Assembly: GCF_030053155.1 (NCBI RefSeq)
Contig: NZ_CP125643.1
Coordinates: forward strand, 124,001 to 188,000
DNA: 64,000 nucleotides
Direction of reading: 5' to 3'
Source: Rhizobium sp. BT03
Lineage (GTDB): Bacteria; Pseudomonadota; Alphaproteobacteria; Rhizobiales; Rhizobiaceae
Positions 1 to 9,628 of this stretch are shown here, piece by piece (the stretch's first letter is position 1; each line of letters begins with the position of its first letter). Under the pieces are notes generated by a model. That model saw only the letters and a program-made list of their open reading frames with translations, had not been told where the DNA came from and searched no databases. A program made the position numbers and the translations under genes.

Positions 1-859
1 CCAGACCGCGCACGCCCAGACAGGCATCGAGCTGCGCGACGATCACGCGCACCGCCTCGGCGAGCGCGGGATGCGAAAACAACCCGGCCAGATGCAGAGT
101 GTACAGCGACCAGCATGGCTCGAACACGTTGATCGGCCAGACGCTGGGAACGACACCTTCGATGCCGCTGCGCGCCGCGCGCGATGCGGCCTGAAGATAC
201 CTGTCGGCACGCTCGACCTGTGGCGCGCTCGCCTGTGTGAGGGCGTGCGCACGCCACGCGGCGGTTGCCGCCGGGCTGATGCCGATGCTGCCGTCGTCGT
301 CCAGGCATGCCGTGGTCGGCGACGTCCCCCAGGCTTCCCAGGAGTGCAACAACGGATGGCCGCTCGGCAGCGGTCCCACCGTCCCCAACTTAACCAGGCA
401 CGCTTGCCGCAACGGCAACAGCGCCGGGTAGCGCGGAAACACCACGTCGCCCACCAAGGATGTGGCCTCGCCGGAGATCTGCGGCAGGATCAGCTCCGCG
501 CCTACCGGCGCGTCTTCCGGCACCGCATCCGCGTAGGGATCCGGCTGGCGCTCGAGGAACCGCGTTGCAGCCTGAACTGCGTCCGCAGCGCCGGGAAGAG
601 GATCGGCACGCCGCAATGCAAGCAACGCCGCCCACGTGGGTACATGGCGGAACAGTGGGAAGTCAGCACTTCCCCACCCGCCATCGGCCTGTTGCTGCGC
701 CATGAGCCACGCGTATCCGTTCTGCCGACCGGTGACGTTGCCGCTGAACTGCAAAACGCGCGCCGTGTCGTAAACGGACGGACTCACGCTGCCGCCATCG
801 CGCGTCTCGTTCAGCAAGTGGCGCAATTCAGAAAGGATCTGTTCGGACAGCGCACTCAT
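1..859 (-). CDS. cps: ent-copalyl diphosphate synthase (class II diterpene cyclase), N-terminal part, runs off the window
   Basis: About 286 codons are visible, from an ATG at 859 down to the window edge. The product would protonate and cyclise geranylgeranyl diphosphate to ent-copalyl diphosphate, the first committed step of gibberellin synthesis. The N-terminus shows the beta-gamma barrel repeat of these enzymes, including QADGGWGS and the following PTWAALLALRRADP. The catalytic DXDD motif should lie beyond the visible part; the TACLDDDGS stretch is present but is not that motif. A GAGGGAA ribosome-binding sequence lies just upstream. It is the last visible gene of the minus-strand gibberellin operon, and kaurene synthase would be expected next, outside the window. 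The assignment rests on sequence character and operon position. Confidence 0.85.
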   Translation of the reverse strand, partial: MSALSEQILSELRHLLNETRDGGSVSPSVYDTARVLQFSGNVTGRQNGYAWLMAQQQADGGWGSADFPLFRHVPTWAALLALRRADPLPGAADAVQAATRFLERQPDPYADAVPEDAPVGAELILPQISGEATSLVGDVVFPRYPALLPLRQACLVKLGTVGPLPSGHPLLHSWEAWGTSPTTACLDDDGSIGISPAATAAWRAHALTQASAPQVERADRYLQAASRAARSGIEGVVPSVWPINVFEPCWSLYTLHLAGLFSHPALAEAVRVIVAQLDACLGVRGL

Positions 860-909
860 GCGGGATGTTCCCTCTGCAGGCAGTTGACGAGAAGCGCGGC
901 GAAGCGCAC

Positions 910-1488
910 CTATGCTGGCGGCGGTCCGCGGTGGGCAACCGCTCCGATCTGCGCCGTGGAATCGAACACAATGTAGCATCTAGCGGTGCCGCCGGCCGAT
1001 CGCAGCGGTACGGCGGCGCCTCCGTGCGGACCGGCGCCAATGCGCACGGCGCGTGCTTGAACAGATACCCTTTTGGCCCGCTGCACGGCCTGCGCCAACC
1101 GCTCCGCACGCGGGCGCAGCGAGGTGATGGCTTCCTCGGCCTCTGGCCATAGGCCCGGCACTGACTGGGGCGCTGCATGCAGCTTCGTGATCGGCACGCC
1201 GGTTGCTTTCTTCTCCGCCGCATGCTTGCCGGGGGCTTGCCCAGCGTCGCGTCATCCGCTGGCGTGTCATCCTCGACCACCTACAATACAAGGCCGAAAC
1301 AGGCGCGATAGCGATCCAGTGCGCGGTACAGAGTAAAGCGCGGCATCCTCCGCGACGGCGCATAGCGCGCCAATGCCTATGGACGCGCGCACCGGCAATC
1401 CGCCGCACGCCTGCGCGCCCGATCCGCCGAACGGGGAAACGCCAGTTCGGTCGTCGTTTAGCGTGGAACCCTTCTGCATGTTGTTCAT
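910..1488 (-). pseudogene. ggps: geranylgeranyl diphosphate synthase, internal deletion plus frameshift
   Basis: The first about 70 residues (ATG at 1488, MNNMQKGSTLNDD...) match the start of the operon GGPP synthase and read to ...RLFRPCIVGGRG, then stop. The text then jumps to VEDDTPADDATLGKPP, a C-terminal part of the enzyme, in another frame. A one-base slip near 1230 is needed to continue into HAAEKKATGVPITKL and EAEEAITSLRPRAERL. Both aspartate-rich substrate-binding motifs that belong between the two blocks are absent, so no active enzyme can be made. Only about 640 bases lie between CYP117 and CPS, where an intact gene needs about 1 kb. GGPP must come from another synthase. Confidence 0.85.
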
Positions 1489-1634
1489 CTCCTTCTACCT
1501 GACAGAGAATGCCGCGGCGAGCGGCGAGCCGCCGCGGTGCTGCCGGCGTCGCACCGCGCGCGCGCGCGCCGAGTGCAGCAATGCCGCCCATCGTCGTCGC
1601 CGCTGCCTCTTGACACGGGGCAGAGGATCCCAGC

Positions 1635-2984
1635 TCATGAGAATCCGATGCGGACTGTCATGGACGGATGTGCGGTCGGGTAATAGCGCCGGCCTTTTTC
1701 GACGCCGCTCATCAATCGCGGCCGCACCCCGGCCTCCTGCATGGTCAATGCCAAGGCGATGCTGAACTGCACCAGCTCCAGCCATACAAGGTGATAGCCC
1801 ATGCAGACGTGTGGGCCGGCACCGAACTGCAGCATGTCCACCGGCCGGATCGGCTCCGTGCGTTGCAGCCACCGCCCCAGACGGAACTGATCGGGCGCTT
1901 CGTGCAGCAGCGGCGAGGTCGAGAAATGCAGTAGTGGGATGCACAAATGAGTGCCCGAAGGAATGCGCCGCTGGCCGAGTTGTAATTCCTGCATCGCGCG
2001 ACGCGGTACGAGCGAGGAAGCCGGATGCATTCGTAGCGTCTCCCGAAACAGCGCCTCTGCGACCGGACATTGCGCCAGGTCCTCGTGCCCGGTCGGCACC
2101 GCGCCCACGCGTTGCGCCTCTTCGACCAGGGCGTCCCACAGCTCTGGATGCTGCGCCAGCTCGATCACCATCCAGGCTATCGTCGAGGCGGAGGTCTCGT
2201 GGCCGGCAAGCAGCAGCAAGCGGATATTGGCGACCAGGACGTCATCGGAGAGCGCGCCATCGCTGCAATCGAAGGCGCTCACCATGTCGTTGATCAACCC
2301 GGTGCGCGCGGCGCGCGCGCGCGCGTCCCGGATGAACTGGCGCGACTGCGCGTCGATCCAATCGCGGGCGGCGCGGCCGCGTCGCAAGGGCATCCCCGGC
2401 AGGTCGATCGGGGGCGCGACCATCAATTGTAGCAGTTGCCGATACTTGCGATGCCACTCCGACAGGTCTTGGGCGGGGATGCCCATGAGACTGAAGGTGA
2501 GTTTGAGCATCAGGTTGCGGGTGTCTGGCAGGATAGCGACTTCACCGCGGTCGCGCCACGCCTTGACCTGAGCCCTAATAATTGGTTCGAACAGCTCGCC
2601 AATGCCGGCCTCGGTCAGACCCCTCGGCAGAAACGCCGCTTTTATCCCATCGCGCGCCTGCCGGTGCGCGCTACCGTCCAAAGTGACCAACGTTCCGCCA
2701 AGGATGTCGGGCGCCATCTCTTCGATCAGTGCCGAGGACACTTCCTTGTGCCGGAGCAATGCGAGCGCATCTGGATCCAGGCATGTCATCAGGTGTCCGG
2801 CCGGGCCGAAGTCCAGCCAGAAGTGGCTGCCTAGGGTCCTTTCCGCGCGCCGCAGCAGGCGCGGCAGATCGCAGACGATGGCGGGAAGATGCCCGACCAG
2901 GGGGAAAGCGCCAGGCATGACCGGGATGTCGTCCCGTAGCCGGCGCCAGCGGTTCAGCGGGTTGAGCAGCATGTCCATCACCAA
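1635..2984 (-). CDS. CYP117: cytochrome P450 CYP117, ent-kaurene oxidase
   Basis: A 449-residue P450. It carries the I-helix motif LLLLAGHETSASTI (about residue 240), the K-helix ExxR as RETLR, and the haem-binding loop FGAGPHVCMG with the cysteine ligand near residue 395. In rhizobial gibberellin operons CYP117 oxidises ent-kaurene to ent-kaurenoic acid. The ATG at 2984 overlaps the end of the upstream dehydrogenase by 7 bases, which implies translational coupling. The length is normal and the frame is intact. The specific CYP number is assigned by operon position and overall resemblance. Confidence 0.88.
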   Translation of the reverse strand: MVMDMLLNPLNRWRRLRDDIPVMPGAFPLVGHLPAIVCDLPRLLRRAERTLGSHFWLDFGPAGHLMTCLDPDALALLRHKEVSSALIEEMAPDILGGTLVTLDGSAHRQARDGIKAAFLPRGLTEAGIGELFEPIIRAQVKAWRDRGEVAILPDTRNLMLKLTFSLMGIPAQDLSEWHRKYRQLLQLMVAPPIDLPGMPLRRGRAARDWIDAQSRQFIRDARARAARTGLINDMVSAFDCSDGALSDDVLVANIRLLLLAGHETSASTIAWMVIELAQHPELWDALVEEAQRVGAVPTGHEDLAQCPVAEALFRETLRMHPASSLVPRRAMQELQLGQRRIPSGTHLCIPLLHFSTSPLLHEAPDQFRLGRWLQRTEPIRPVDMLQFGAGPHVCMGYHLVWLELVQFSIALALTMQEAGVRPRLMSGVEKGRRYYPTAHPSMTVRIGFS

Positions 2985-3823
2985 TGCGACGCTGCGGCTG
3001 CTTCGGCGGCGTCACCGGCCGGCCGAGCCGCGCTGCTGCCACCGTCGGCGTAGGTTGGAACATGCGCCAACATGCCGCCGTCGATGCACACCACCTGGCC
3101 GGTGATGAACGCAGCCTCCTCCGAGAGCAGGAACGCGACCAGCGCGGCTACGTCCTCGGGGCGGCCGACGTGCGGCAGGAGCTGGTGCCGGTGTAGATGC
3201 CGTTGCATGCACTCGTCCAGCTTGGCGAAGAGACGTTCGGTCATGACAAGACCTGGCGCAACCGCGTTGCAGCGGATCTTCGCGTGTCCGTATTGGGTGG
3301 CAAGCGAGGCCGACAGCATGTTCATTGCGGCCTTCGACGCGGCGTATGACGTCAGTGCGGTGTCGCCGCTGAGCCCTTGGCACGATGACATGTTCACGAT
3401 CGCGCCACCACCACGGCCGATCATTTGTGGGATGGCCTGCCGGCAGCAAAGGAGCGTGCCGCGCAAATTGGTCGCCATGGTCTGGTCCCAGACCGCCACG
3501 TCCAGGTCGAGGATCGCGCGGTCGTGCGGAGTCAAATGCATGGCGCTCGCATTGTTCACAAGCACGTCGACCCCACCGAAGCGCCGCTTCGCCGTTTTGA
3601 ACAGCTCTGCCACCGCCTGCGCATCTGCGATGTCCATGGCCACGGCCAGCGCTTGGCCCGCTTCGGCTGCGATCTGTGCGGTGCAGGCGATGGCAGCGGG
3701 GCCATCAATGTCGGCCACCACCACTCTGCCGCCCTCGCGCGCGATGGCGAGGGCGCATGCCTTGCCGATCCCGGCGCCGGCGCCGGTCACCACGGCCACC
3801 TTGCCTTTAAATCGTTCCATCAT
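2978..3823 (-). CDS. short-chain dehydrogenase/reductase of the gibberellin operon (SDR-GA)
   Basis: A 281-residue classical SDR. It has the TGAGAGIG nucleotide-binding motif near the N-terminus, the NNAS motif, and the catalytic Ser...Tyr-x-x-x-Lys in SYAASKAAM. The start at 3823 (MMERFKGK) was chosen because AGGAGA lies 5 bases upstream. It overlaps the 3' end of the CYP114-ferredoxin gene by 17 bases. In this operon the SDR is known to work with CYP114 and the ferredoxin in the ring-contraction step that forms gibberellin aldehyde/GA9 precursors. Confidence 0.88.
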   Translation of the reverse strand: MMERFKGKVAVVTGAGAGIGKACALAIAREGGRVVVADIDGPAAIACTAQIAAEAGQALAVAMDIADAQAVAELFKTAKRRFGGVDVLVNNASAMHLTPHDRAILDLDVAVWDQTMATNLRGTLLCCRQAIPQMIGRGGGAIVNMSSCQGLSGDTALTSYAASKAAMNMLSASLATQYGHAKIRCNAVAPGLVMTERLFAKLDECMQRHLHRHQLLPHVGRPEDVAALVAFLLSEEAAFITGQVVCIDGGMLAHVPTYADGGSSAARPAGDAAEAAAASHW

Positions 3824-5408
3824 GTTCTCCTGGATTGCGTAGGTCTTTCGCTGCATGTCGCTCAGCGTCTGCCGGAGAGGGCGTAGGGCCGGGGTTGGTG
3901 CAATGGTCATCGCCGGCTTCGCTTTCGATCACCCGAATGGCCGCGACCGGGCACTGGCTGGCTGCTAGGCGCACGGCGGCGTGCAGCGCCTGCGGGACCG
4001 TCGCCATGCACACTTCCGCCACGCCGTCCGGCTCGCGCTGACGAAAGGTGCCCGGCAGCGTCAACACGCACTGACCAGTGGTTCCGCACAGGTCCTGGTC
4101 GACCACGACGCGAACCTCAGCCGCCGCCTGCGCGTGCAGCCGCACCGGCAGCGCGCGGAACGTCCTAAGGAACGCTGAGGGCTCCCGGGTCGGCTGCTCG
4201 GCCAAGGCCAACGTGGGGAAGCGAGCCTGGATCTGCGGCAGGCTCTCGGCCAGTTGCACCCTGGCGAGTTGAGCACCTAGGCAGAAGTGGATGCCGTGGC
4301 CGAAGCTCAGCATAATCTTTCCGTCGCTCGACATGCCAGGCCTGGTGCCGTAGAACCGCACCGGATCGAAGCGGTCGGGATCAGCGAAAGCGTCCGGGTC
4401 GCGATTGCCGGCCGCGATCAGCACGCGCACGTCCGCGTCCTTCGGGATCACCACGCCATGCAGTTCGATGTCGCGCTGGGCGATACGCGGAATGGAGCTG
4501 AACATGGCGGGCGCCTCGCAGCGCAGTACTTCTTCTACAAATGCCTCCACCCCTGCGGCGTCTCCCTGCAGCCAGTGCCGCTCCTCGGGGTAGGCCAGCA
4601 TCGCCAGCACCGCATGGTCGATAGTCGCAGCAGTGGTGGCGAAGCCGCCCAGCAACATGCCCCACAGCATGCTGATCAACTCCGCGTCCGAGAGCGTATC
4701 GGCGTCGTCGGTGTGTGCGCCGACCAGTGTCGACACGATGTCGCGGCGGGGATCGGCGCGCTTGCGCAGTATGAGGTCGCCGAAATAGGCCTTCACCCTG
4801 GCGCTGGCCACGTCCGCCGCGGCGAGCTGTGGATCGCTGGCGTGCGGGCTCAGGCCTTCTAGAATGGCGCTGACGATCGCTGAGAGCTCGAAAACGTCGT
4901 CTTGGGGCATGCCGAACAATTCAGCGAAGACAAGCATGGGCAAGGCCAGTGCGAATTCCCGATGCAGGTCCACCGCCTCTCCTCGCTCCAGTGCGGGCGC
5001 CATGCCATCCAGGCGAGCTGCGACGATGCGCGCGATGCTCGGCCGCAGGTTGTCGATCTGGCCCACGGTGAAATCGCGCGAAATCAGCCGGCGCAGACGC
5101 GTATGCGTCGGTGGTTCCTTCATGGCTAGCGTAGACGCCAGCAGATTGAGCGACAGGCTGCTCGCCGCACGCGGGAAATAGCGCGCCAGTTCGGATGGCG
5201 CCGGCCCCCGAAACGCATCGCCCGTAGCCTTGAACGCCCAGTAGATGTCGGCGTGGCGGCTCAACAGAAAGAGGCCCGACGCCGCGCGGTGCACCGGATC
5301 GTGCTCTCGCAACCACCGCATGAACGGGTACGGGTCTTGGATGCATGCTGGCGACGCCAGCTCGGCGAAGGCGTCGTGGCATGCTGCCGTGGTGTCTTGC
5401 ACGTCCAT
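3807..5408 (-). CDS. CYP114: cytochrome P450 CYP114 fused in frame to the operon ferredoxin
   Basis: A single open frame of 533 residues. Residues 1 to about 405 are a P450 with I-helix [10 protein letters not shown], ExxR in EEVLR, and haem loop [10 protein letters not shown]. It continues without a stop into about 110 residues of a 3Fe-4S type ferredoxin, with cysteines in LCGTTGQC and a final QCPVAAI. In other members of this operon the ferredoxin is a separate gene. The start at 5408 ([12 protein letters not shown]) lies 5 bases after the CYP112 stop. CYP114 catalyses the oxidative ring contraction of the kaurenoic acid backbone. The fusion would deliver electrons within one polypeptide. 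Confidence 0.88.
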   Translation of the reverse strand: MDVQDTTAACHDAFAELASPACIQDPYPFMRWLREHDPVHRAASGLFLLSRHADIYWAFKATGDAFRGPAPSELARYFPRAASSLSLNLLASTLAMKEPPTHTRLRRLISRDFTVGQIDNLRPSIARIVAARLDGMAPALERGEAVDLHREFALALPMLVFAELFGMPQDDVFELSAIVSAILEGLSPHASDPQLAAADVASARVKAYFGDLILRKRADPRRDIVSTLVGAHTDDADTLSDAELISMLWGMLLGGFATTAATIDHAVLAMLAYPEERHWLQGDAAGVEAFVEEVLRCEAPAMFSSIPRIAQRDIELHGVVIPKDADVRVLIAAGNRDPDAFADPDRFDPVRFYGTRPGMSSDGKIMLSFGHGIHFCLGAQLARVQLAESLPQIQARFPTLALAEQPTREPSAFLRTFRALPVRLHAQAAAEVRVVVDQDLCGTTGQCVLTLPGTFRQREPDGVAEVCMATVPQALHAAVRLAASQCPVAAIRVIESEAGDDHCTNPGPTPSPADAERHAAKDLRNPGEHDGTI

Positions 5409-5413
5409 CTTGA

Positions 5414-6694
5414 TTACCTGTCGAGTGGCTGATCTGACCGGTGCGCGCCAGGCGCCGCCAAATGAGAAGATTGCGATGCCGGGGGGCGTCCGCACCAGAG
5501 CACCGGCATCTCCTCGAACCCGCCGGTGATGATCTCCTTGCGCAACTTCAGTTCTTCGGGCGCCACGGCCAGGCGCAACGCGGGAAAGCGCTGGAAGATC
5601 GAACCGAATATGGCCTTCAGTTCCAGCCTCGCCAGCGCCGCCCCGATGCAATTGTGCTGCCCGTAGGAGAACGCCAGGTGGGGATTTGCGTCGCGTCCGA
5701 TGTCGAAGACTTCCGGGTCTTTGAAATGGCACGGATCAAACGAGGTCGCCGGCAGGCCGACCAGTACTTTGCTCTCCGCGGGTATATGCACGCCCGCGAT
5801 GGTAACGTCGGTCCGGGGATAGCGCATGATGCCGTCCCACCCCGCGCCAGGCGAATACATGCGCAGTATTTCTTCCACCGCCTTGTCAACCAGGGAAGGA
5901 TCGCGGACCAGGCGTTCGCGCTGTTGCGGATGGCGAAACATGGCCAGCAGGCCGAATTCGATCTGCGCGACGGTGCTCTCGTGCCCCGCCACCAGCACGC
6001 CCGCCGCGAGGCCGATCGCCTCTTCCTCGGTCGCTTTGCCCTGGTCGACCGCGGCTAGCAGATCCGTCAGCAGGTTATCGCCCGGATCCTGTCGCTTGCC
6101 CCGTATTTTGCCGTGGATGTAGGCGCGGAGCTCTTCCCAGGCCAGGCCGGACGCGCTGCGCGGGCCGCTTTCATGCTGGTGCGTCATCACCTCGTCGGAG
6201 AGCCCTGCGAAAAAGGCGTGTTCCTCGAAGGGCACGCCCATCAGCGCGCTGATTACCTTGGCCGGAAGCGGAAAGGAGAGATGGCGTCGCAAGTCTGCGG
6301 GCTGGGGCTGAACCGCCAGCGTATCGAACAACTGCACGGTGATCGCCTCGACCTGCTGCGTAAGCAGCTTCACCCTGCTGTTGCTGAAGGCCGGCGCCAC
6401 GATCGTGCGTAACCGAGCATGCTCGTCCCCTTCGTGCGAGACCAGCCATCCCGGCGAACCGAGAATGACCGAATCGGGGGTGAAATCCGCCGGAGGCATT
6501 CCCGCGGGCAGGAATGCCGCGTCAGACAGAACCGCCTTGGCCTCGTCATAGCCTGTCACCCACCAGCATTCGTGCCCGGACGGAAGGCGCACGCGGTGGA
6601 TCGGACCTTTGGCGCGTAGCGCTAACATCTCGGGCGAGGGCTCGATGTGATCGACCCGCCACATCGGCAGCGTCGGCAAGGATTGTTCGGACAT
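5414..6694 (-). CDS. CYP112: cytochrome P450 CYP112
   Basis: A 426-residue P450 with I-helix VLVAGHEST, ExxR in EEILR, and haem loop [10 protein letters not shown] near residue 345. In the rhizobial gibberellin pathway CYP112 acts as the C-20 oxidase that produces GA9. It is the first intact gene of the operon as seen here. A CYP115 remnant lies upstream, and the CYP114 fusion follows 5 bases downstream. No recognisable sigma-54 or nod-box promoter was seen upstream. Confidence 0.88.
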   Translation of the reverse strand: MSEQSLPTLPMWRVDHIEPSPEMLALRAKGPIHRVRLPSGHECWWVTGYDEAKAVLSDAAFLPAGMPPADFTPDSVILGSPGWLVSHEGDEHARLRTIVAPAFSNSRVKLLTQQVEAITVQLFDTLAVQPQPADLRRHLSFPLPAKVISALMGVPFEEHAFFAGLSDEVMTHQHESGPRSASGLAWEELRAYIHGKIRGKRQDPGDNLLTDLLAAVDQGKATEEEAIGLAAGVLVAGHESTVAQIEFGLLAMFRHPQQRERLVRDPSLVDKAVEEILRMYSPGAGWDGIMRYPRTDVTIAGVHIPAESKVLVGLPATSFDPCHFKDPEVFDIGRDANPHLAFSYGQHNCIGAALARLELKAIFGSIFQRFPALRLAVAPEELKLRKEIITGGFEEMPVLWCGRPPASQSSHLAAPGAHRSDQPLDR

Positions 6695-6762
6695 GGTGAC
6701 GCTTCACTCTTTAAGCCCGGAAGGGGCGGAAGATGATGGGCAGACTGCGGGCAGCAAATGAG

Positions 6763-6984
6763 TTAAGGCAACGTGTAGACCACGCCCTCTGCGGCGATTG
6801 CCAGCGCCAGATCCTCCGGCCGCACGAACGGCGGGGGGAAGACACTTCCCAATTCCAGGCGCGCCAGCGCAGCGCCCAGGCACAGATGCGGCCCCTGGCC
6901 GAGCGGCAGGTGCGGGTTTTGCAGCCGGTTGAAATCGAACATGTCGGTATCGCCATAGGTCGGCCGACCGTAGGAATTGGCGCA
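6763..6984 (-). pseudogene. CYP115: CYP115 C-terminal remnant
   Basis: Only the haem-binding end of a P450 remains: TDMFDFNRLQNPHLPLGQG, followed by [14 protein letters not shown] and a short tail ending in VVYTLP. The sequence on its 5' side (above about 6985) has no P450 character, and there is no start region, I-helix or ExxR. In complete versions of this operon CYP115 stands in this position and converts GA9 to bioactive GA4. With only this stub, the locus would stop at GA9 unless a full CYP115 lies elsewhere in the genome. Confidence 0.82.
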
Positions 6985-8049
6985 GCAGGTTCGACCGCAC
7001 CCGCCCACCGACCCGTCCGCAAACAGAACTTCCAGTCCAGTCCCACACCCCCGGCTTCCCGCCTGGCTCAAGGTCTGCCGCTTTGGCTGTACCGCTCGCG
7101 ACGTGGGCGATTGTTGTGGGTCGCAAACGAAGAACTCTAGATCGCATCTAACACTCCTCACATTTTCCCGGCACACACAACCGAGCCACTATCATTGCCC
7201 AGCAAACCATCGGAACTCACGAGACGCGAACAGCGATGCGCCGCCCGAAGACCATCGCGCTGCGATTGGCGACATACCGTGACCAGAGCAAATCGCGTGC
7301 CGAAGTGAATTCGTGGGTTCAGCAGGCATTTCGTAGCAGCGCGTAGTGTCAAGCTCCCGCCATTCAGTCTCAATGCCGACAACCGCGGAGTACATGTCTG
7401 ACAAAAGACTGCTCTAAGCCGGTCTGCGTCCGATAGTCGGCGACCTGCATGGGATGCCCTCGCGGCGGGCTTTCGTGCAACAATCCGCGCCATCTTCGAC
7501 GTCGAAGTTGCCCCGCCAGTTTTCGTCCGATGGGCGGGAACGTCGTCGACTGCGCCGAGGCCGCCGCGTTAAAAGCGCCGGCTCTGGGCAAATCAGACTG
7601 GACCCGCCTCGACCCTCCGGTAGTAAAGTTTGCGGAGCTTATTTCCGCCAAATGCAAGTTCTGAGCTTGTAGTCATCTCGTTGACGTTGTTCTTAATGTT
7701 TCCACCCCCGCGCTTACCGAGACGGTCGAGCTTCTCGATCGGCGTAGGTAGAAAAGGCAACGGGAAACGCTCAAATTTCGAAGCATGTTCTCTTCCGGAA
7801 ACATGTCATCTAATCAGGAGCGGCGGTCGGCAACAGTCGCCTGAGTCGGAGGTGCTTTCTAAACCAGACGATGCCCAATCCAGAAGCCTCCTGCCGAAGA
7901 TGAAGCAATCGGGAGACCAATGCAGCATCTCATGGACCGCCGCACCGTGGTGAAGAAAGCGGTCCTCGGTTGCTGGAGGTTGTTGAGTAGTTCCATGACA
8001 TCGAATTGAGCTTTAGCCTGATGAATTGGGTCAATACCTACACCGCTAA
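6985..8049. other. region without a recognisable gene
   Basis: About 1 kb between the CYP115 remnant and the IS3 insertion. Short open frames exist on both strands, but none has a convincing ribosome-binding site or a recognisable motif. No nod box, FNR box or good -24/-12 promoter was found. The minus-strand codons at 8050-8103 belong to the displaced end of the SyrA/PsiA-like gene beyond the IS. Confidence 0.5.
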
Positions 8050-8166
8050 CTAAGGGGTGCGCCGTTTACGCCTTAGGTCAAGCTGGGGGACGTTGGACTG
8101 CTCTGACCTGCCCCTGCGAATTTCCTCCAGAATGGATTAGAGTCCGGCCCATTAAAGGACGGATGA

Positions 8167-8433
8167 ATGAAGAAGCAGAGATTTACCGAAGAGCAGATTA
8201 TTGCGGTGCTGAAGGAGCAGGAGGCTGGCGCGAAGGTGGCCGACCTCTGCCGCAAGCACGGAATTTCAGAAGCAACATTTTATAATTGGAAAGCCAAATA
8301 CGGCGGCATGGAAGTCTCCGAGGCCAAGCGGCTGAAGGCGCTTGAAGACGAGAACGCGAGACTGAAGAAGCTGCTGGCCGAGCAGATGTTGGACGCAGCA
8401 GCACTCCGCGAGCTTCTTTCAAAAAAATGGTAG
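8167..8433 (+). CDS. IS3-family transposase OrfA (helix-turn-helix subunit)
   Basis: An 88-residue protein starting MKKQRFTEEQIIAVLKEQEAG. It contains the HTH stretch VADLCRKHGISEATFYNWK and a leucine-rich C-terminal coil. It binds the element ends and joins to OrfB by translational frameshifting. It overlaps OrfB by 7 bases. This half appears intact. Confidence 0.9.
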   Translation: MKKQRFTEEQIIAVLKEQEAGAKVADLCRKHGISEATFYNWKAKYGGMEVSEAKRLKALEDENARLKKLLAEQMLDAAALRELLSKKW

Positions 8434-9357
8434 GGCCTGTCGCGAAGCGTGACGCCGTCACGCATCTGAAGACCGTCATGGGTCTTTCGGAACGGCGGGC
8501 CTGCCAGATCATATCCGCCGACCGCAAGACGATCCGCTATCAGTCGAACCGACCGCCGGAAACCGAGTTGCGAGCGAAGCTGCGCGACCTCGCCAATGAG
8601 CGGCGGCGTTTCGGCTACCGGCGACTGTTCGTCCTGCTTCGGCGGGAGGGAGAACCGTCCGGGGTCAATCGCATCTATCGCCTTTATCGGGAGGAGGGTC
8701 TCTCTGTCCGCAAGCGCAAAGCCAGACGCCGTGCTGTCCGCACGCGTGCTCCGATTTCTGGTCGAAGCTAAGGCCAATGCCCGATGGTCGCTAGACTTCG
8801 TGCACGACCAGTTCGCTTGCGGAAGGAGGTTTCGCGTGCTCAACATCGTCGATGACGTAACGCGCGAATGCCTGGCGGCGATCCCGGACACGTCGATCTC
8901 CGGCCGCCGTGTCGCCAGAGAACTGACGACGCTGATCGAACGACGCGGCAAGCCGGGGATGATCGTCTCCGACAACGGCACTGAACTCACCTCGAATGCG
9001 ATCCTCGCGTGGTCGAAGGATCACAAAGTCGACTGGCACTACATCGCGCCGGGAAAGCCGATGCAGAACGGCTATGCCGAGAGCTTCAATGGTCGGATGC
9101 GCGACGAACTGCTCAACGAAAGCCTGTTCTTTGGCCTCAATCATGCCCGAAGCGCCATTGCCGAATGGGCGGACGATCACAATAATTTCCGGCCGCACTA
9201 ATCGCTCGGATATCAGACCCCGGCAGATTATGCCGGGACCATCGCCGCAACCGGCTCCAACGCTGCGCAAGATGAAGGCTTCGCGTTTCCGCCGGTTGCT
9301 CACACCGCGCCACTTGGCGTATTCAAAACCGCCGAGGCTCTAATCGCCGCCGGATGA
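8427..9357 (+). pseudogene. IS3-family transposase OrfB (DDE integrase), frameshift and premature stop
   Basis: The catalytic subunit starts as [20 protein letters not shown]. It runs in one frame to about 8755 and then continues in a second frame as [19 protein letters not shown]. The DDE residues are visible in [16 protein letters not shown] and [16 protein letters not shown] at 9199 stops the frame after NNFRPH. The expected tail (SLGYQTPADYAGTI...) can still be read downstream to a TGA near 9357. The frame break and stop should block transposition unless a helper copy exists, for example the copy that begins at 63931. Confidence 0.85.
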
Positions 9358-9361
9358 AAAT

Positions 9362-9628
9362 TCAGTGGCAGGTCAGCTCAGTTTCATCGCGATCATGTTT
9401 TTGTGGCTGGTTTGCCTGCCGAGTTCCTGAATGTATCGACCTGTCGCTCTCGCGCGTGGGCCGGAAGGACATAAATAGCAGGCTCAAGAAATAAACGACC
9501 TGAAGGAAAACCGAAGCCGCTAGTGTTACGGCGAACGCTTTGAAGATGGAAAGCGACGCGGCGTAGGCCGAAACAGCGCTGGTGCACGTGACCAGTAGCA
9601 GGATGCAAAAAAAAGTTCTAAAGGACAA
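9362..9628 (-). CDS. SyrA/PsiA/ExoX-family exopolysaccharide repressor-like membrane protein, C-terminus replaced by IS
   Basis: A small protein of about 88 residues starting at a TTG (9628) preceded by GGGAGCAAGG. It has two hydrophobic segments (FFCILLLVTCTSAVSAYAA and FAVTLAASVFLQVVYFLSLLF) and a polar tail. This fits the short inner-membrane repressors of exopolysaccharide synthesis (SyrA, ExoX, R. phaseoli Psi). Its last four codons and stop come from the IS3 end. Read across the excised IS, the frame would continue about 15 codons (QSNVPQLDLRRKRRTP) to a TAG at 8050. Function is inferred from hydropathy and resemblance. Confidence 0.55.
   Translation of the reverse strand: MSFRTFFCILLLVTCTSAVSAYAASLSIFKAFAVTLAASVFLQVVYFLSLLFMSFRPTRESDRSIHSGTRQANQPQKHDRDETELTCH

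Larger units (their letters stand above)
8104..9375 (+). mobile_element. IS3-family element (IS407-like), complete ends, disabled transposase
   Basis: The element begins TGACCTGCCCCTG at 8104 and ends with the inverted complement CAGTGGCAGGTCA at 9363-9375. It is flanked by a 4-base target duplication GCTC (8100-8103 and 9376-9379), which gives 1272 bp. It carries the two-frame transposase typical of the family. The same left end occurs again at 63931 with one mismatch in the first 22 bases. The insertion lies inside the 3' end of the minus-strand SyrA/PsiA-like gene. Confidence 0.9.

Noticed and set aside
71..976. Long plus-strand frame opposite the CPS gene
   Set aside because: Arg-rich antisense shadow of a high-GC gene; the minus-strand frame has clear cyclase sequence.
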